A stretch of 64,000 bases of DNA from Rhizobium oryziradicis (GCF_001939045.1 NZ_MKIM01000018.1:1-64000); one strand, 5' to 3'; positions 8,639 to 19,284 are shown, counted from the first letter of the stretch. The notes: generated from the letters alone by a model not told the origin. Made by a program: numbers and translations.

Positions 8639-8926
8639 ATGAGCAAAACCATGGCCGTCGTGCCCACAGACCATGCCTGGAAATATATTCAACAGCTGTG
8701 CAAACACTGGAGCCACAAGCTCACCGTCGATCTCTCGGACAACAAGGGCATCGTATCCTTTGACAATGCCACAGCGGTTATGACCTCCGATGAAAAAGCG
8801 CTGACAGTGATCATTGAAGCACCATCGGACGAGGTGCTGGAGCGGCTCAAAGGCGTCGTCTCCAGCCATCTCGACCGTTTTGCTTTCCGCGAAGCGCCCC
8901 TGCCCTTTGCATGGCAGGATGCCTGA
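8639..8926 (+). CDS. DUF2218 domain protein
   Basis: A 95-residue protein with the DUF2218 layout: HAWKYIQQLCKHWSHK, then the acidic and hydrophobic core ending HLDRFAFREAPLPFAWQ. The biochemical role is not known; family members frequently neighbour ferric-siderophore reductases or PadR regulators. Only two bases separate it from the PadR stop, indicating one operon under the upstream palindrome. Its stop codon abuts that of the opposing aminotransferase gene, with no room for a separate terminator. Confidence 0.8.
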   Translation: MSKTMAVVPTDHAWKYIQQLCKHWSHKLTVDLSDNKGIVSFDNATAVMTSDEKALTVIIEAPSDEVLERLKGVVSSHLDRFAFREAPLPFAWQDA

Positions 8927-10297
8927 TCACGCGTGATAATGATCCTTGAGCCAATCCAGTGCCTTGCCAAGGGTCTCCACCGCCTGATCAACCTCGGACC
9001 GTGAAATGATCAAGGGCGGCGAAAACAACATGCGATCACCAGTGGCGCGAACAATGACGCCATTGGTAACGCATTGATTGCGCACGGCCGCACCCGCATC
9101 ATCGGGTTTGGCAAAACGGCGACGGCTGGCCTTGTCGGTTGTCAGCTGAACGGCACCAATCAGGCCCACGCTCACCACCTCACCCACCCTGTCATGATCT
9201 TTCAGCGTACCCAGCGCTTGCGCCATATAGGGGCCGATGTCATCGCGCACGCGCTCAACCAACCCTTCCTCTTCAATGATACGAATGTTTTCGAGCGCTG
9301 CTGCAGAGCAGACCGGATGGCCGGAATAGGTGTAGCCGTGGTTAAAGTCGCCGACCTCGTTGATCAGCACTTCGGCCACCCGATCCGACACCAGCACCCC
9401 GCCAATCGGCAGATAGCCCGATGACAGACCCTTGGCGATCGGGGCCATATCCGGCTCAAAGCCAAAATGCTGATAGCCGAACCAGCTTCCCAGACGGCCA
9501 AATCCGCAGATCACCTCATCCGACACCAAGAGAATATTATGCTGCTTGCAGATGCGGACAATCTCGGGCCAATAGGTCTCTGGAGGCACGATCACCCCAC
9601 CCGCCCCTTGAATAGGCTCAGCCACAAAAGCCGCAACATTATCGGCACCAAGCTCAAGGATTTTGGATTCCAGCTCCTGCGCAATCTTGAGGCCAAACGC
9701 AGCTGGTGAAAGATCACCACCATCACCAAACCAGTAAGGCTGGTTGATGTGATGAATGCCTTCGATGGGCAGATTGCCCTGCTCATGCATATATTTCATG
9801 CCGCCCAGCGAGGCACCCGCCACTGTGGAGCCGTGGTAGCCATTTTTGCGGGCAATGATCTGGGTTTTGGTCGAATGCCCCAGTGCCTTCCAATAGACGC
9901 GCGCGAGACGAAACCATGTATCGGTCGCCTCAGAGCCGGAATTGGTGAAAAACACATGATTCATATGGGGACCGGCTTTGCTGGTCACTTTCTGCGCCAG
10001 CAGCGTGGCGGGCGGCGTCGTGGTGCCAAAAAACGTGTTGTAATAGGGCAGTTCCTGCATTTGCTCAAAAGCAGCCTTGGCAATCGAGGTGCGGCCATAG
10101 CCAACATTGACGCACCAAAGTCCTGCAAAGGCATCCAGATATTTCTTGCCGGTCGAATCCCAAATGTGCACGCCTTCGGCTCTTTGCATCACGCGCACGC
10201 CGTTTTCATTCAGCTTTTTCATGTCGTTGAAGGGATGCAGATGATGGGCGGCATCAATGGCGGCAAGATTCGAAACTGGGCTGGAAATGTCTGACAT
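8927..10297 (-). CDS. Class III aminotransferase, omega-amine:pyruvate type
   Basis: A 456-residue PLP enzyme that moves a terminal amino group, probably from putrescine or a related omega-amine, to pyruvate. NSGSEATDTWFRLARVYW is the PLP phosphate-binding region, SDEVICGFGRLGSWFG holds the cofactor-stacking aspartate, and PIAKGLSSGYLPIGG contains the Schiff-base lysine (K289). YYNTFFGTTTPP and the overall sequence resemble the putrescine/beta-alanine-pyruvate aminotransferase branch. The start at 10297 (MSDISS) is preferred over an upstream GTG. It is divergent from the glutamine-synthetase-like gene, supporting a polyamine-degradation role. Confidence 0.85.
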   Translation of the reverse strand: MSDISSPVSNLAAIDAAHHLHPFNDMKKLNENGVRVMQRAEGVHIWDSTGKKYLDAFAGLWCVNVGYGRTSIAKAAFEQMQELPYYNTFFGTTTPPATLLAQKVTSKAGPHMNHVFFTNSGSEATDTWFRLARVYWKALGHSTKTQIIARKNGYHGSTVAGASLGGMKYMHEQGNLPIEGIHHINQPYWFGDGGDLSPAAFGLKIAQELESKILELGADNVAAFVAEPIQGAGGVIVPPETYWPEIVRICKQHNILLVSDEVICGFGRLGSWFGYQHFGFEPDMAPIAKGLSSGYLPIGGVLVSDRVAEVLINEVGDFNHGYTYSGHPVCSAAALENIRIIEEEGLVERVRDDIGPYMAQALGTLKDHDRVGEVVSVGLIGAVQLTTDKASRRRFAKPDDAGAAVRNQCVTNGVIVRATGDRMLFSPPLIISRSEVDQAVETLGKALDWLKDHYHA

Positions 10298-10421
10298 AAA
10301 GATCAATCCTATCACGGCGGCTGCACATTGAACGGCAGCAACTAATCCGCTACGAACATGACCTGAGCAATCTCATTTGGCAAGAATGGCCAAATGCCAA
10401 CAACATCGGAAAGTCGCTTTC

Positions 10422-11768
10422 ATGACGGACACGCAGGATGCCACGGTTGACCCACAGGCTCGAATTGAAGTGCTGCTGGTTGGCATGAATGGCGATTTGC
10501 GTGGCAAAATGATTCCACTCAGCGCCGAAGAAAAGGTCTGGAAAAATACTGTTCGTCTGCCTGCCTCAACCCAATCTCTGGACATCTGGGGCGATGACAA
10601 TGATGACCTGACCGGCATTTCGCTCACCTTAGGCGACCCGGATGGCATTTGCATGCCAGATAAGCGCACATTGGCCGCCATGCCGTGGGCTCCGAATGGC
10701 TCAAAGCAGGTGTTGGCCACCATGCACACGCTGGAGGGCGAGCCACATTTTGTCTGCCCGCGCGCCATTCTCGCCCGTGTGCTCAAGCGGTTCGATGCCC
10801 TTGGCCTGACACCCGTGGTGGCAACCGAGCTAGAATTTTATGTGATGGACGGCGATTGGCGCAATATGGATCGCCCTATGCCGCCAAAAGCCCTGACCTA
10901 TCGCGGTGAACCCAATGGCTATCAGCTCTATGACATGCGGGCAACGGCGGCCATGGAGGACTACCTGACCACCTTGAGACAGTATGCCGACGCCATGGGC
11001 CTGCCCGCAGATGCCACCACAGCCGAGTTTGGTGCCGGCCAATTCGAGGTCAATCTGCTGCACCGGCCCGATGCGCTGGCCGCTGCCGATGATTGCATCT
11101 ACCTCAAGCGCGCGGCTGAGTTTGCGGCCCAAAAGCATGGATTGAAATCCACCTGCATGGCCAAGCCATACAGCGATCAGGCAGGCTCGGGCCTGCATGT
11201 GCACATCAGCATTATCGATCAAAACGGCCATAATATTCTGGATGCCAAGGGCGGCGAACCAACCAGGCTGAAATCGGTCACCGCAGGCATGCTGCAAACC
11301 ATGCAAGAGGCACAGTTGATCTTTGCGCCCTTTGCCAATTCCTACCGTCGTTTTCAGCCCGGCTCGTTTGCGCCCGACAAGATCGATTGGGGCTTTGGCC
11401 ATCGCGGCACAGCCGTGCGTATTCCGGATAAAGATGGCCCGGCGGCGCGCGTGGAACACCGCGTCGCGGGTGCAGACGCCAACCCCTACCTGTTGCTCGC
11501 AGCCATTCTGGGCGGCATGCTGTTAGGATTGGAGCAGGATCTCGACCCGGGTACGCCAGCCTCGCCAAATGCTCCAAGCACAACTGCCAATATTTTGACC
11601 CATGATTTTCTGACTGCGGTCGATCGGTTTAGCGCATCCCCCTTCATCGCCGATGTGTTCGGGGCGCAATATGCAAAGATCTATGGCGACACCAAACGCA
11701 AGGAAGCCATGACCTATTTGCGCACCGTGTCGGATTTCGACTATCGGACCTATCTGCCACGCTTGTGA
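10422..11768 (+). CDS. Glutamine synthetase family protein, gamma-glutamylpolyamine synthetase-like
   Basis: A 448-residue GS-III-like ligase. The N-terminal beta-grasp segment carries GMNGDLRGKMIPL; the catalytic domain has VATELEFYVMDGDW, TTAEFGAGQFEVNL, KPYSDQAGSGLHVHISI and the RVEHRVAGADANPYLLLAAI block that binds ATP and glutamate. Enzymes of this class join glutamate to an amine, as PuuA does with putrescine. The divergent omega-aminotransferase supports that substrate class, but the actual amine is inference. It is not GlnA: the adenylylation-site tyrosine region typical of GS-I was not found. The start at 10422 follows GGAAAG; TTG at 10377 is less likely. Confidence 0.82.
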   Translation: MTDTQDATVDPQARIEVLLVGMNGDLRGKMIPLSAEEKVWKNTVRLPASTQSLDIWGDDNDDLTGISLTLGDPDGICMPDKRTLAAMPWAPNGSKQVLATMHTLEGEPHFVCPRAILARVLKRFDALGLTPVVATELEFYVMDGDWRNMDRPMPPKALTYRGEPNGYQLYDMRATAAMEDYLTTLRQYADAMGLPADATTAEFGAGQFEVNLLHRPDALAAADDCIYLKRAAEFAAQKHGLKSTCMAKPYSDQAGSGLHVHISIIDQNGHNILDAKGGEPTRLKSVTAGMLQTMQEAQLIFAPFANSYRRFQPGSFAPDKIDWGFGHRGTAVRIPDKDGPAARVEHRVAGADANPYLLLAAILGGMLLGLEQDLDPGTPASPNAPSTTANILTHDFLTAVDRFSASPFIADVFGAQYAKIYGDTKRKEAMTYLRTVSDFDYRTYLPRL

Positions 11769-11897
11769 TGTGAACAATCATCCTAAGATTGCGATGTTTA
11801 TTGAAAAATAAACCTTCATTTCAATTGTTTTCCAGAAACTTGAAATGGATCGTCGTCGTGCTAGATGTTGATTTGCGCGGATAATTCTCGGTCATCT

Positions 11898-12041
11898 TGG
11901 TATATGGAGCATACCAGGATCTGTGGAAAACCAAGGAAAACAGCTGATCCGACGTTTTTGCCGCATGCGGGAAAACGGCCGAAAAACCTTTTATTGTCGC
12001 AGGATAGGGCTTGATTACTCAAATGCGACAATGTTTTTTTT
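11898..12041 (+). ncRNA. Candidate leader RNA or small RNA upstream of oppA
   Basis: A short hairpin (TGGTAT/ATACCA, 11898-11916) is followed about 75 bases later by an intrinsic-terminator-like structure: ATTGTCGCA (11993-12001) pairs with TGCGACAAT (12024-12032), then GTTTTTTTTG. It sits 79 bases before the oppA start in a 350-base gap that holds no gene. It could be a separate small RNA or an attenuator of the opp operon. No protein-coding frame explains it. Confidence 0.4.
11993..12041 (+). terminator. Terminator-like hairpin before oppA
   Basis: Nine-bp perfect stem with a 22-base loop and a run of eight T residues. It is 225 bases after the glutamine-synthetase-like gene, so it may end that transcript, a small RNA, or an attenuated opp leader. 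Confidence 0.6.
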
Positions 12042-12119
12042 GAGGCAGGGGTTGTTTTTTGAGCAGCTTTGCAATTTGGTCGGCAATCGAACAAACTTCA
12101 ACTTGGTGCGGAGACCATA

Positions 12120-13718
12120 ATGACCCTGATGAAAACCCGTTTTGTTGCGACCTTGCTCGCTGGCAGCATGCTGCTTGGCGCAAGCGGCGCACTCGCTGAA
12201 GTTGTATTGAACCGTGGCAACAGCGGCGAACCAAAGTCGCTCGATCCGGCCCATATTTCGATCAACATCGAAGGCTTCATCATCCGCGATATGTTTGAAG
12301 GCCTGACCATCAATGACGCCAGCGGCAAGATTGTACCCGGTGCAGCCGAAAGCTGGAAAGTGTCTGATGATGGCACGGTTTACACCTTCAAAATCCGCGA
12401 TAACGCCAAATGGTCGGATGGCTCGCCAGTGACGGCTGAAGACTTCCAGTTTGCCATGCGTCGTTTGGAAAATCCAAAGACGGCTGCCGAATATGCCAAC
12501 CTGCTCTACCCCATCAAGAACGCCGAAAAGGTCAACACCGGCAAGCTGCCTGTTGAAGAGCTTGGCGTGAAGGTGATTGATGCCAAGACGCTCGAAATCA
12601 CTTTGGAGCGGGCCACACCTTATTTCTTGCAGCTTATGTCGCATTACACAGCGCTGCCAATCAGCAAGGCCAATTATGAAAAGTTTGGCGATGCCTTCGT
12701 CAAGCCCGGCAACATGGTCAACAATGGCGCATTCAAGCTGGAATCCCACGTTCCAAACGACAAGTTGGTCGAAGTGAAGAACGACCAGTATTGGGATGCC
12801 AAGAATGTCAAGCTTGACAAGGTCGTGTTCTACCCAATCGAAGATGACGCCGCTGCCGTGCGCCGCTATGAAGCTGGTGAGCTGGACGTTGTCTACAACT
12901 TCTCTGCCGATCAACTCAAGCGTTTGCGCTCTGCTTATAACAGCCAGGTTCACGTTTCGCCATCTTTGGCAACCTATTACTATGCATTCGACACCCGTCA
13001 GGAACCTATGAGTGACGTGAAAGTCCGTCGTGCGCTTTCCATGGCCATCGACCGCGACTTCCTCTCCAGCGAAATCTATTCCGGTGCCCAGTTGCCACTC
13101 TACTCCATGGTGCCTCCGGGCATGGAAGGCTATGAAAAGCCTGCCGTTCCAGACTTTGCCTCCATGTCGCAGATCGACCGTGAAGACAAGGCTGTGGAGC
13201 TCATGAAGGAAGCCGGTTACGGCGCAGGCGGCAAGCCGCTGAACCTTGATATCCGCTACAACACCAACAGCAACCATGAGCGTGTTGCCACCGCGATTGC
13301 CGATATGTGGAAAACCACATTTGGTGCCAAGGTCACATTGACCAACCTCGACGTTGCTTCGCACTATTCCTACCTCAAGGAAGGTGGCAAGTTCTCGGTT
13401 GCGCGTGCTGGCTGGGCTGCTGACTATGCCGACCCGGAAAACTTTCTGGCTCTGACCTTGGGTGACAACACCACCTTCAACTATGCGCACTGGAAGAACC
13501 CAGAATTCGACGCATTGATGAAAAAGTCATACGATGAGAAGGACCAGAAGCTTCGCATGGAAGAAATGCACAAGGCTGAGCAGATCCTGGTGGATGCGCA
13601 GCCTGTCGCACCATTGATGAACTCGGCTGACCTTTGGCTGGTGTCGGACAAGGTGTCTGGTTGGGCTGACAATGCCGTAAACGAGCATCTGTCCAAGTAT
13701 CTCAGCGTTTCCAAGTAA
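12120..13718 (+). CDS. oppA: Oligopeptide ABC transporter substrate-binding protein
   Basis: A 532-residue periplasmic solute-binding protein of the SBP_bac_5 (OppA) family. Residues 1-24 are a signal peptide ending in SGALA. NRGNSGEPKSLDPAHI is the N-terminal family signature; VPGAAESWKVSDDGTVYTFKIR and WSDGSPVTAEDF are typical of OppA; the C-terminal domain has ARAGWAADYADPENFL. It delivers peptides to OppB/C. GGAG six bases before ATG at 12120 fixes the start. It is first in the operon oppA-B-C-DF. A hairpin after its stop probably lowers permease expression relative to the binding protein. Confidence 0.9.
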   Translation: MTLMKTRFVATLLAGSMLLGASGALAEVVLNRGNSGEPKSLDPAHISINIEGFIIRDMFEGLTINDASGKIVPGAAESWKVSDDGTVYTFKIRDNAKWSDGSPVTAEDFQFAMRRLENPKTAAEYANLLYPIKNAEKVNTGKLPVEELGVKVIDAKTLEITLERATPYFLQLMSHYTALPISKANYEKFGDAFVKPGNMVNNGAFKLESHVPNDKLVEVKNDQYWDAKNVKLDKVVFYPIEDDAAAVRRYEAGELDVVYNFSADQLKRLRSAYNSQVHVSPSLATYYYAFDTRQEPMSDVKVRRALSMAIDRDFLSSEIYSGAQLPLYSMVPPGMEGYEKPAVPDFASMSQIDREDKAVELMKEAGYGAGGKPLNLDIRYNTNSNHERVATAIADMWKTTFGAKVTLTNLDVASHYSYLKEGGKFSVARAGWAADYADPENFLALTLGDNTTFNYAHWKNPEFDALMKKSYDEKDQKLRMEEMHKAEQILVDAQPVAPLMNSADLWLVSDKVSGWADNAVNEHLSKYLSVSK

Positions 13719-13736
13719 CGTCGAACGGAGAATGAT

Positions 13737-13766
13737 GCGCGATAGGCCAGACGTGGTCTGTCGCGC
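13737..13766 (+). terminator. Partial terminator between oppA and oppB
   Basis: GCGCGA...CAGAC-GTG-GTCTG-TCGCGC folds with a five-base bulge and is followed by TTCTGTTATTT. Such intercistronic hairpins commonly protect the upstream binding-protein mRNA and attenuate downstream permease genes. Confidence 0.55.
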
Positions 13767-13781
13767 TTCTGTTATTTGACC

Positions 13782-14705
13782 ATGATCAATTTTGTCCTTC
13801 GCCGACTGATGAGCGCCATCCCCACGGTGTTTCTCGTCATCACCATATCCTTCTTCCTGATGCGCTTCGCACCGGGCGGACCGTTTGACGTTGAACGCCC
13901 GTTCCCGCCGGACATCATGGCCAACCTGATGAAGACCTATCATCTGGATCAACCGCTGTGGCTGCAATATCTGCATTACCTCGCCAATGCGGTGCGCGGT
14001 GATTTTGGCCCATCCTTTATTTACAAGGATAGCACGGTTGCGCAGTTGATTGCGCAGGCCCTGCCCTATTCCATTCAGCTGGGTGGCACAGCACTTTTGA
14101 TCGCGCTGGTTGGCGGCGTCATCCTTGGCACCATTGCCGCCCTTCGTCAGAATGGCATCATTGATTTTGCGCTGATGTCAGTGTCCACCATTGGCATTAC
14201 CGTGCCGAACTTCGTGATGGGTCCAGTGCTCACCCTGATTTTTGCGCTGATGCTGTCGTGGCTGCCCGCCGGTGGCTGGGGTGATGGCTCTGCCTATTAT
14301 CTGGCCCTGCCCATTGCCGTGCTGGCCTTGCCGCAAGTGGCCGTCATTGCCCGCCTTACACGCGGATCCATGATTGAAGCGCTGCACACCGACCATATCC
14401 GCACCGCTCGTGCCTATGGCCTGCCATCGCGCACCGTGGTGATTACGCACGCATTGCGCGGAGCCATGCTGCCTGTCGTGTCCTATCTGGCACCTGCCGC
14501 TGCCGCCCTATTGACCGGTTCCGCCGTGGTCGAGAGCATTTTCACCATTCCGGGCGTTGGCCGATTCTTTGTCATCGGCGCATTGAACCGCGATTATCCT
14601 TTGGTCATGGCAACCGTTGTTCTCGTTGCGGTTTTCGTGATCGTCTTCAACCTGCTGGTCGATGTCGCCTATGGCCTGCTCGATCCGAGGGTCCGTCATG
14701 ACTGA
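13782..14705 (+). CDS. oppB: Oligopeptide ABC transporter permease OppB
   Basis: A 307-residue inner-membrane permease with about six membrane segments. The N-terminus (MINFVLRRLMSAIPTVFLVI) and APGGPFD are typical OppB/DppB features. The EAA-type loop that contacts the ATPase is seen at RTARAYGLPSRTVVITHALR (about 205-224). ATG at 13782 is chosen over an in-frame TTG two codons upstream. The stop overlaps the oppC start by eight bases (ATGACTGA), implying translational coupling. Confidence 0.92.
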   Translation: MINFVLRRLMSAIPTVFLVITISFFLMRFAPGGPFDVERPFPPDIMANLMKTYHLDQPLWLQYLHYLANAVRGDFGPSFIYKDSTVAQLIAQALPYSIQLGGTALLIALVGGVILGTIAALRQNGIIDFALMSVSTIGITVPNFVMGPVLTLIFALMLSWLPAGGWGDGSAYYLALPIAVLALPQVAVIARLTRGSMIEALHTDHIRTARAYGLPSRTVVITHALRGAMLPVVSYLAPAAAALLTGSAVVESIFTIPGVGRFFVIGALNRDYPLVMATVVLVAVFVIVFNLLVDVAYGLLDPRVRHD

Positions 14706-15815
14706 TACCACCATCACCTCCCCCACCATTACAGGCCGCAGCCTCGCCCAATTGGCTCTTCTGCGGTTTCGGCGCAACAAGGCCGCCATGGGTGGCAGCA
14801 TCATGCTGCTGCTGATTGCGCTGTTTTCCTTCGTTGGCCCGCTGTTTTCGCCTCATAACTACGATCAGGTTTTTCCGTCTTACGTCTCAGTTGCGCCAAG
14901 CCTGAAACCGTTTCCTGATCCCGACTCGCTGCAACAAGTGGCCAATGGTGCCGCTGAGCGTGCACGCTTGAAGCTGGAAAGCTTTGAAGTGGCCAAAGGC
15001 ACGTTTACCGCCAAGATCACCTCGGACAAGCCGATTGATCCGCGCTCGATCCGCTATTTTGATCGTGTCAACGAGTTTAAGAATACCCGCATCACCGACA
15101 CCACCGCCGATCGATTGTCCATGGTGCTGAGCGGCAATGTTGCCCAGGAATATTTCCCCTTCGGCACAGATAGCAACGGTCGTGACCTACTGGTGCGCGT
15201 CATGCTCGGCGGGCAAATCTCCATTGCCGTCGGCATTGCGGCCAGCCTTGTGTCTCTTGGCATTGGCGTCATCTATGGGGCCACCTCGGGCTATCTGGGC
15301 GGGCGTGTTGACAACATCATGATGCGCGTCGTTGAAATTCTTTATTCGCTTCCCTTCGTTTTCCTCGTTGTGGTCATGGTGGTGTTTTTCGGACGCTCCA
15401 TCGTGCTGATCTTCGTGGTGATCGGCGCTGTGCAATGGCTGGAAATGGCCCGCATCGTGCGAGGACAAACCTTGTCGCTCAAACGGCGCGAATTTGTGGG
15501 TGCCGCCCAAGCCCTGGGTCTCACCGATTGGCAGATTATTCGCCGTCACATCATTCCCAACACCATTGGGCCTGTGATTGTGTTTGTCACTGTGGTTGTT
15601 CCGCATGTGATCCTGACAGAAAGCTTCCTTTCCTTCCTGGGATTGGGTGTTCAGGCACCGCTGGCCAGTTGGGGCACGTTGATTTCCGAAGGGGCAAAGA
15701 ACATGCAAAATGCACCCTGGTTGCTGATTTTCCCGGCTATTTTCTTTGTGCTCACCCTGTTTTCACTGAACTTCGTGGGCGATGGCCTGCGTGATGCACT
15801 TGATCCCAAGGACCG

Positions 15816-15819
<4 letters not shown>
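14698..15819 (+). CDS. oppC: Oligopeptide ABC transporter permease OppC
   Basis: A 373-residue permease. After the first membrane segment (about residues 30-50) comes a long periplasmic insertion of roughly 100 residues before YFPFGTDSNGRDLLVRVMLG, the conserved OppC motif; the EAA loop is EFVGAAQALGLTDWQIIRRH. The insertion makes it longer than a typical 300-residue OppC and resembles the large-loop OppC/YejE type. ATG at 14698 overlaps the oppB stop, and its own TGA overlaps the ATG of the ATPase gene. Confidence 0.92.
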
Positions 15820-17426
<1,607 letters not shown>

Positions 17427-17434
17427 AAAGACAT

Positions 17435-17454
17435 GGTCGGCCTAAGGGCCGGCC
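17435..17454. terminator. GC-rich hairpin after oppDF
   Basis: GGTCGGCC pairs with GGCCGGCC (one G-U pair) around TAAG, nine bases after the oppDF stop. There is no strong T-tract, so termination efficiency is uncertain. Confidence 0.4.
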
Positions 17455-17520
17455 ACCCTTCCCAAGGTTGAAATATCCAAGCAAACACTTCATAAGCCCT
17501 CCATGAAAAGCAGGAGCGCG

Positions 17521-18303
17521 ATGATGTTGAGGTCATTCTTTCGCAAGCGGAAAACGCTGTTTCTGCATGTCGGAACACATAAGACCGGCACAACCTCGAT
17601 CCAGGCCTTTTTGGAAACACATGCAGGTGAGCTGGCGCAGCAAGGTATTTACGTGCCAAAGGCCGGGCGGCCCGAGGGCTGTAGCGGCCACCATAAATTC
17701 ATGTGGCAGATGCTGGAAGATCCGCGAATTGCGCCGAACGACGATGCTGTCGGTGCGCTGATTACGGAGTTGCAGACTGTCGATATGTCGACGGTGATTA
17801 TTTCCGCTGAGGGTTTGCAATTCCTGTCAGCCCGGCCTGAGATCATGAAGGTTTTTTGTTCGAAGCTGCGCGCACTTGGCTATCGCATCGAACTAATGCT
17901 CTTCCTGCGGGAGCGGGAGAGCTATATTACAAGCCTTCACAAGCAGCATAGCAATAGCGGTCAGGGCCAAGGTCTTGCCTGGTATCATCGTGAGGCCGCA
18001 CGGGCCAATGCCATTCGCCTCTCGCCGATCAAATATTTCGATCTCGATTACAGGCGTCTGGTTCGCAATCTGCGCCGTGGTACGGGCGGACATATCCATG
18101 TGCTGGATTACGATGTCTGCAAAGAACGCGGCGGCGTGCTCCCGGATTTTCTAAAATGTCTTGGTGCGAATGAAGCGCTCATCGAAAAAAGCCGCGCTGC
18201 CAGCTGGCACAATGTCAGCCGAAGGCGTTCAAAGCTCTGGCCGGACCAATCGGGCCAGGTTGTTACGGTGCCAGAACCTTCAACTCGCCGGGGTGAATTT
18301 TAA
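17521..18303 (+). CDS. Sulfotransferase-like P-loop protein, C-terminus probably truncated
   Basis: A 260-residue protein with LFLHVGTHKTGTTSIQAFL near its N-terminus, the 5'-phosphosulfate-binding loop of PAPS-dependent sulfotransferases, and VIISAEGLQFL plus LMLFLRERESYITSLHKQH matching the 3'-phosphate-binding region. Substrate unknown; no glycan cluster is nearby. The start at 17521 (or 17524) follows AGGAG. The last 13 codons are antisense to the end of the convergent lipid-kinase gene (41-base overlap), and the tail PEPSTRRGEF does not look like a domain end, so the gene may have lost its natural 3' end. An 8-bp hairpin (17435-17454) lies before it. Confidence 0.65.
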   Translation: MMLRSFFRKRKTLFLHVGTHKTGTTSIQAFLETHAGELAQQGIYVPKAGRPEGCSGHHKFMWQMLEDPRIAPNDDAVGALITELQTVDMSTVIISAEGLQFLSARPEIMKVFCSKLRALGYRIELMLFLRERESYITSLHKQHSNSGQGQGLAWYHREAARANAIRLSPIKYFDLDYRRLVRNLRRGTGGHIHVLDYDVCKERGGVLPDFLKCLGANEALIEKSRAASWHNVSRRRSKLWPDQSGQVVTVPEPSTRRGEF

Positions 18304-19159
18304 TCTCCACATCGCGCGGCATATGCAGCAATTCACCATCAACAACGCAGACCACGCCCTTTTTATGCTTGGGAAAATGCAGCCGAACACTCTTTGTTTC
18401 GGCCGCCATCACCGATTGGTTTTCTGACAGGCGCCCCCGAACAATATCAATCGCCAACCCGGCCACACCAACGGTGTCCAACGGTGCCGCCAGATACACG
18501 CCCAGTTGGCCGGTGGTAAGGTCATCGGCGAAAAACAGCGGATTGGTACCAACAGGATTATTGCACACGGAAATGGCTGATACTTCGCGCTTTTCAGAGC
18601 GGCCATCACCATTCATGTCAAAGGCCACCTCAAAATGGGGTGGTTTGAACATCACGCTGAGAGCGGCGCTGGCACTGGCGCGCATTTTTCCAAGGCGCGA
18701 CGCAAAATTCATTCGATTGCGCAGCCGCACCATGCGCGCATGCATGCCCGCAGAAAACTGATGAACATAAGGCTGGCCATTGACAGTTGCGATGTCAACA
18801 GAGCGAACCTGTGCCGCAGCCAGCACCTCCAACACCTGCCAGATATCCAAAGGCAGCTTTAAAGAGCGCGCAAACAGGTTCATTGTGCCGGCAGGAACCA
18901 CGCCCAACGGCAGGCCGGCGCGCCAGGCAATGCCAGCCGCCGTCGAGATGGTGCCATCGCCACCACCCGCCACCAAGGCGTCATAGCCCCCATCTGCGGC
19001 AGACTGCATGGCTTCAACAATCTCCCGCCCTGGGACTGCAACACAAGTCAAATCGTGTCCCGCAGATTGAAAGACCTGCATTGCCCGTTGGCAATAGGCG
19101 TCCATGTCCGTGGTGCGAAATGTGCCGCCATCCTTGTTAAAGACTGCCTTGATCTTCAT
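18263..19159 (-). CDS. Diacylglycerol/lipid kinase family protein
   Basis: A 298-residue member of the DagK/YegS lipid-kinase family, which phosphorylates diacylglycerol or a related lipid at the inner membrane. The nucleotide-binding GGGDGTISTAA lies at about residues 65-75 and VPAGTMNLFARSL at about 88-100. The C-terminal beta-sandwich half contains VCNNPVGTNPLFFADDLTTG (about 198-217) and ends with VDGELLHMP. ATG at 19159 has AAGGA before it. The first 25 bases downstream of its coding part overlap the convergent sulfotransferase frame. Confidence 0.85.
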   Translation of the reverse strand: MKIKAVFNKDGGTFRTTDMDAYCQRAMQVFQSAGHDLTCVAVPGREIVEAMQSAADGGYDALVAGGGDGTISTAAGIAWRAGLPLGVVPAGTMNLFARSLKLPLDIWQVLEVLAAAQVRSVDIATVNGQPYVHQFSAGMHARMVRLRNRMNFASRLGKMRASASAALSVMFKPPHFEVAFDMNGDGRSEKREVSAISVCNNPVGTNPLFFADDLTTGQLGVYLAAPLDTVGVAGLAIDIVRGRLSENQSVMAAETKSVRLHFPKHKKGVVCVVDGELLHMPRDVEIKIHPGELKVLAP

Positions 19160-19232
19160 CTCTGTTCCTTCAGCTCACAAACGAGCCCCTCACACCTGCG
19201 TAGCCCAAGACAATGCATGGAAGCGCAGAAGG

Positions 19233-19284
19233 TTTCACTTGCGCTTTGCAATTTCACTTGCACCATGCAAATCGCAATTGCGAT
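19233..19284. promoter_or_regulatory. Tandem TTGC-N5-GCAA operators plus palindrome
   Basis: Two directly repeated 19-bp units (19233-19251 and 19252-19270) each contain TTTCAC and the dyad TTGC-N5-GCAA (TTGCGCTTTGCAA and TTGCACCATGCAA). They are followed at once by ATCGCAATTGCGAT, a perfect 14-bp palindrome (19271-19284). The cluster lies in the divergent promoter region between the lipid kinase and the MFS exporter. Confidence 0.6.

Noticed and set aside
12015..13490. Minus-strand frame of 491 codons over oppA
   Set aside because: Antisense to oppA, which has a signal peptide and family motifs.
17503..17520. Upstream ATG for the sulfotransferase-like gene
   Set aside because: The AGGAG site is placed for the ATG at 17521 or 17524.
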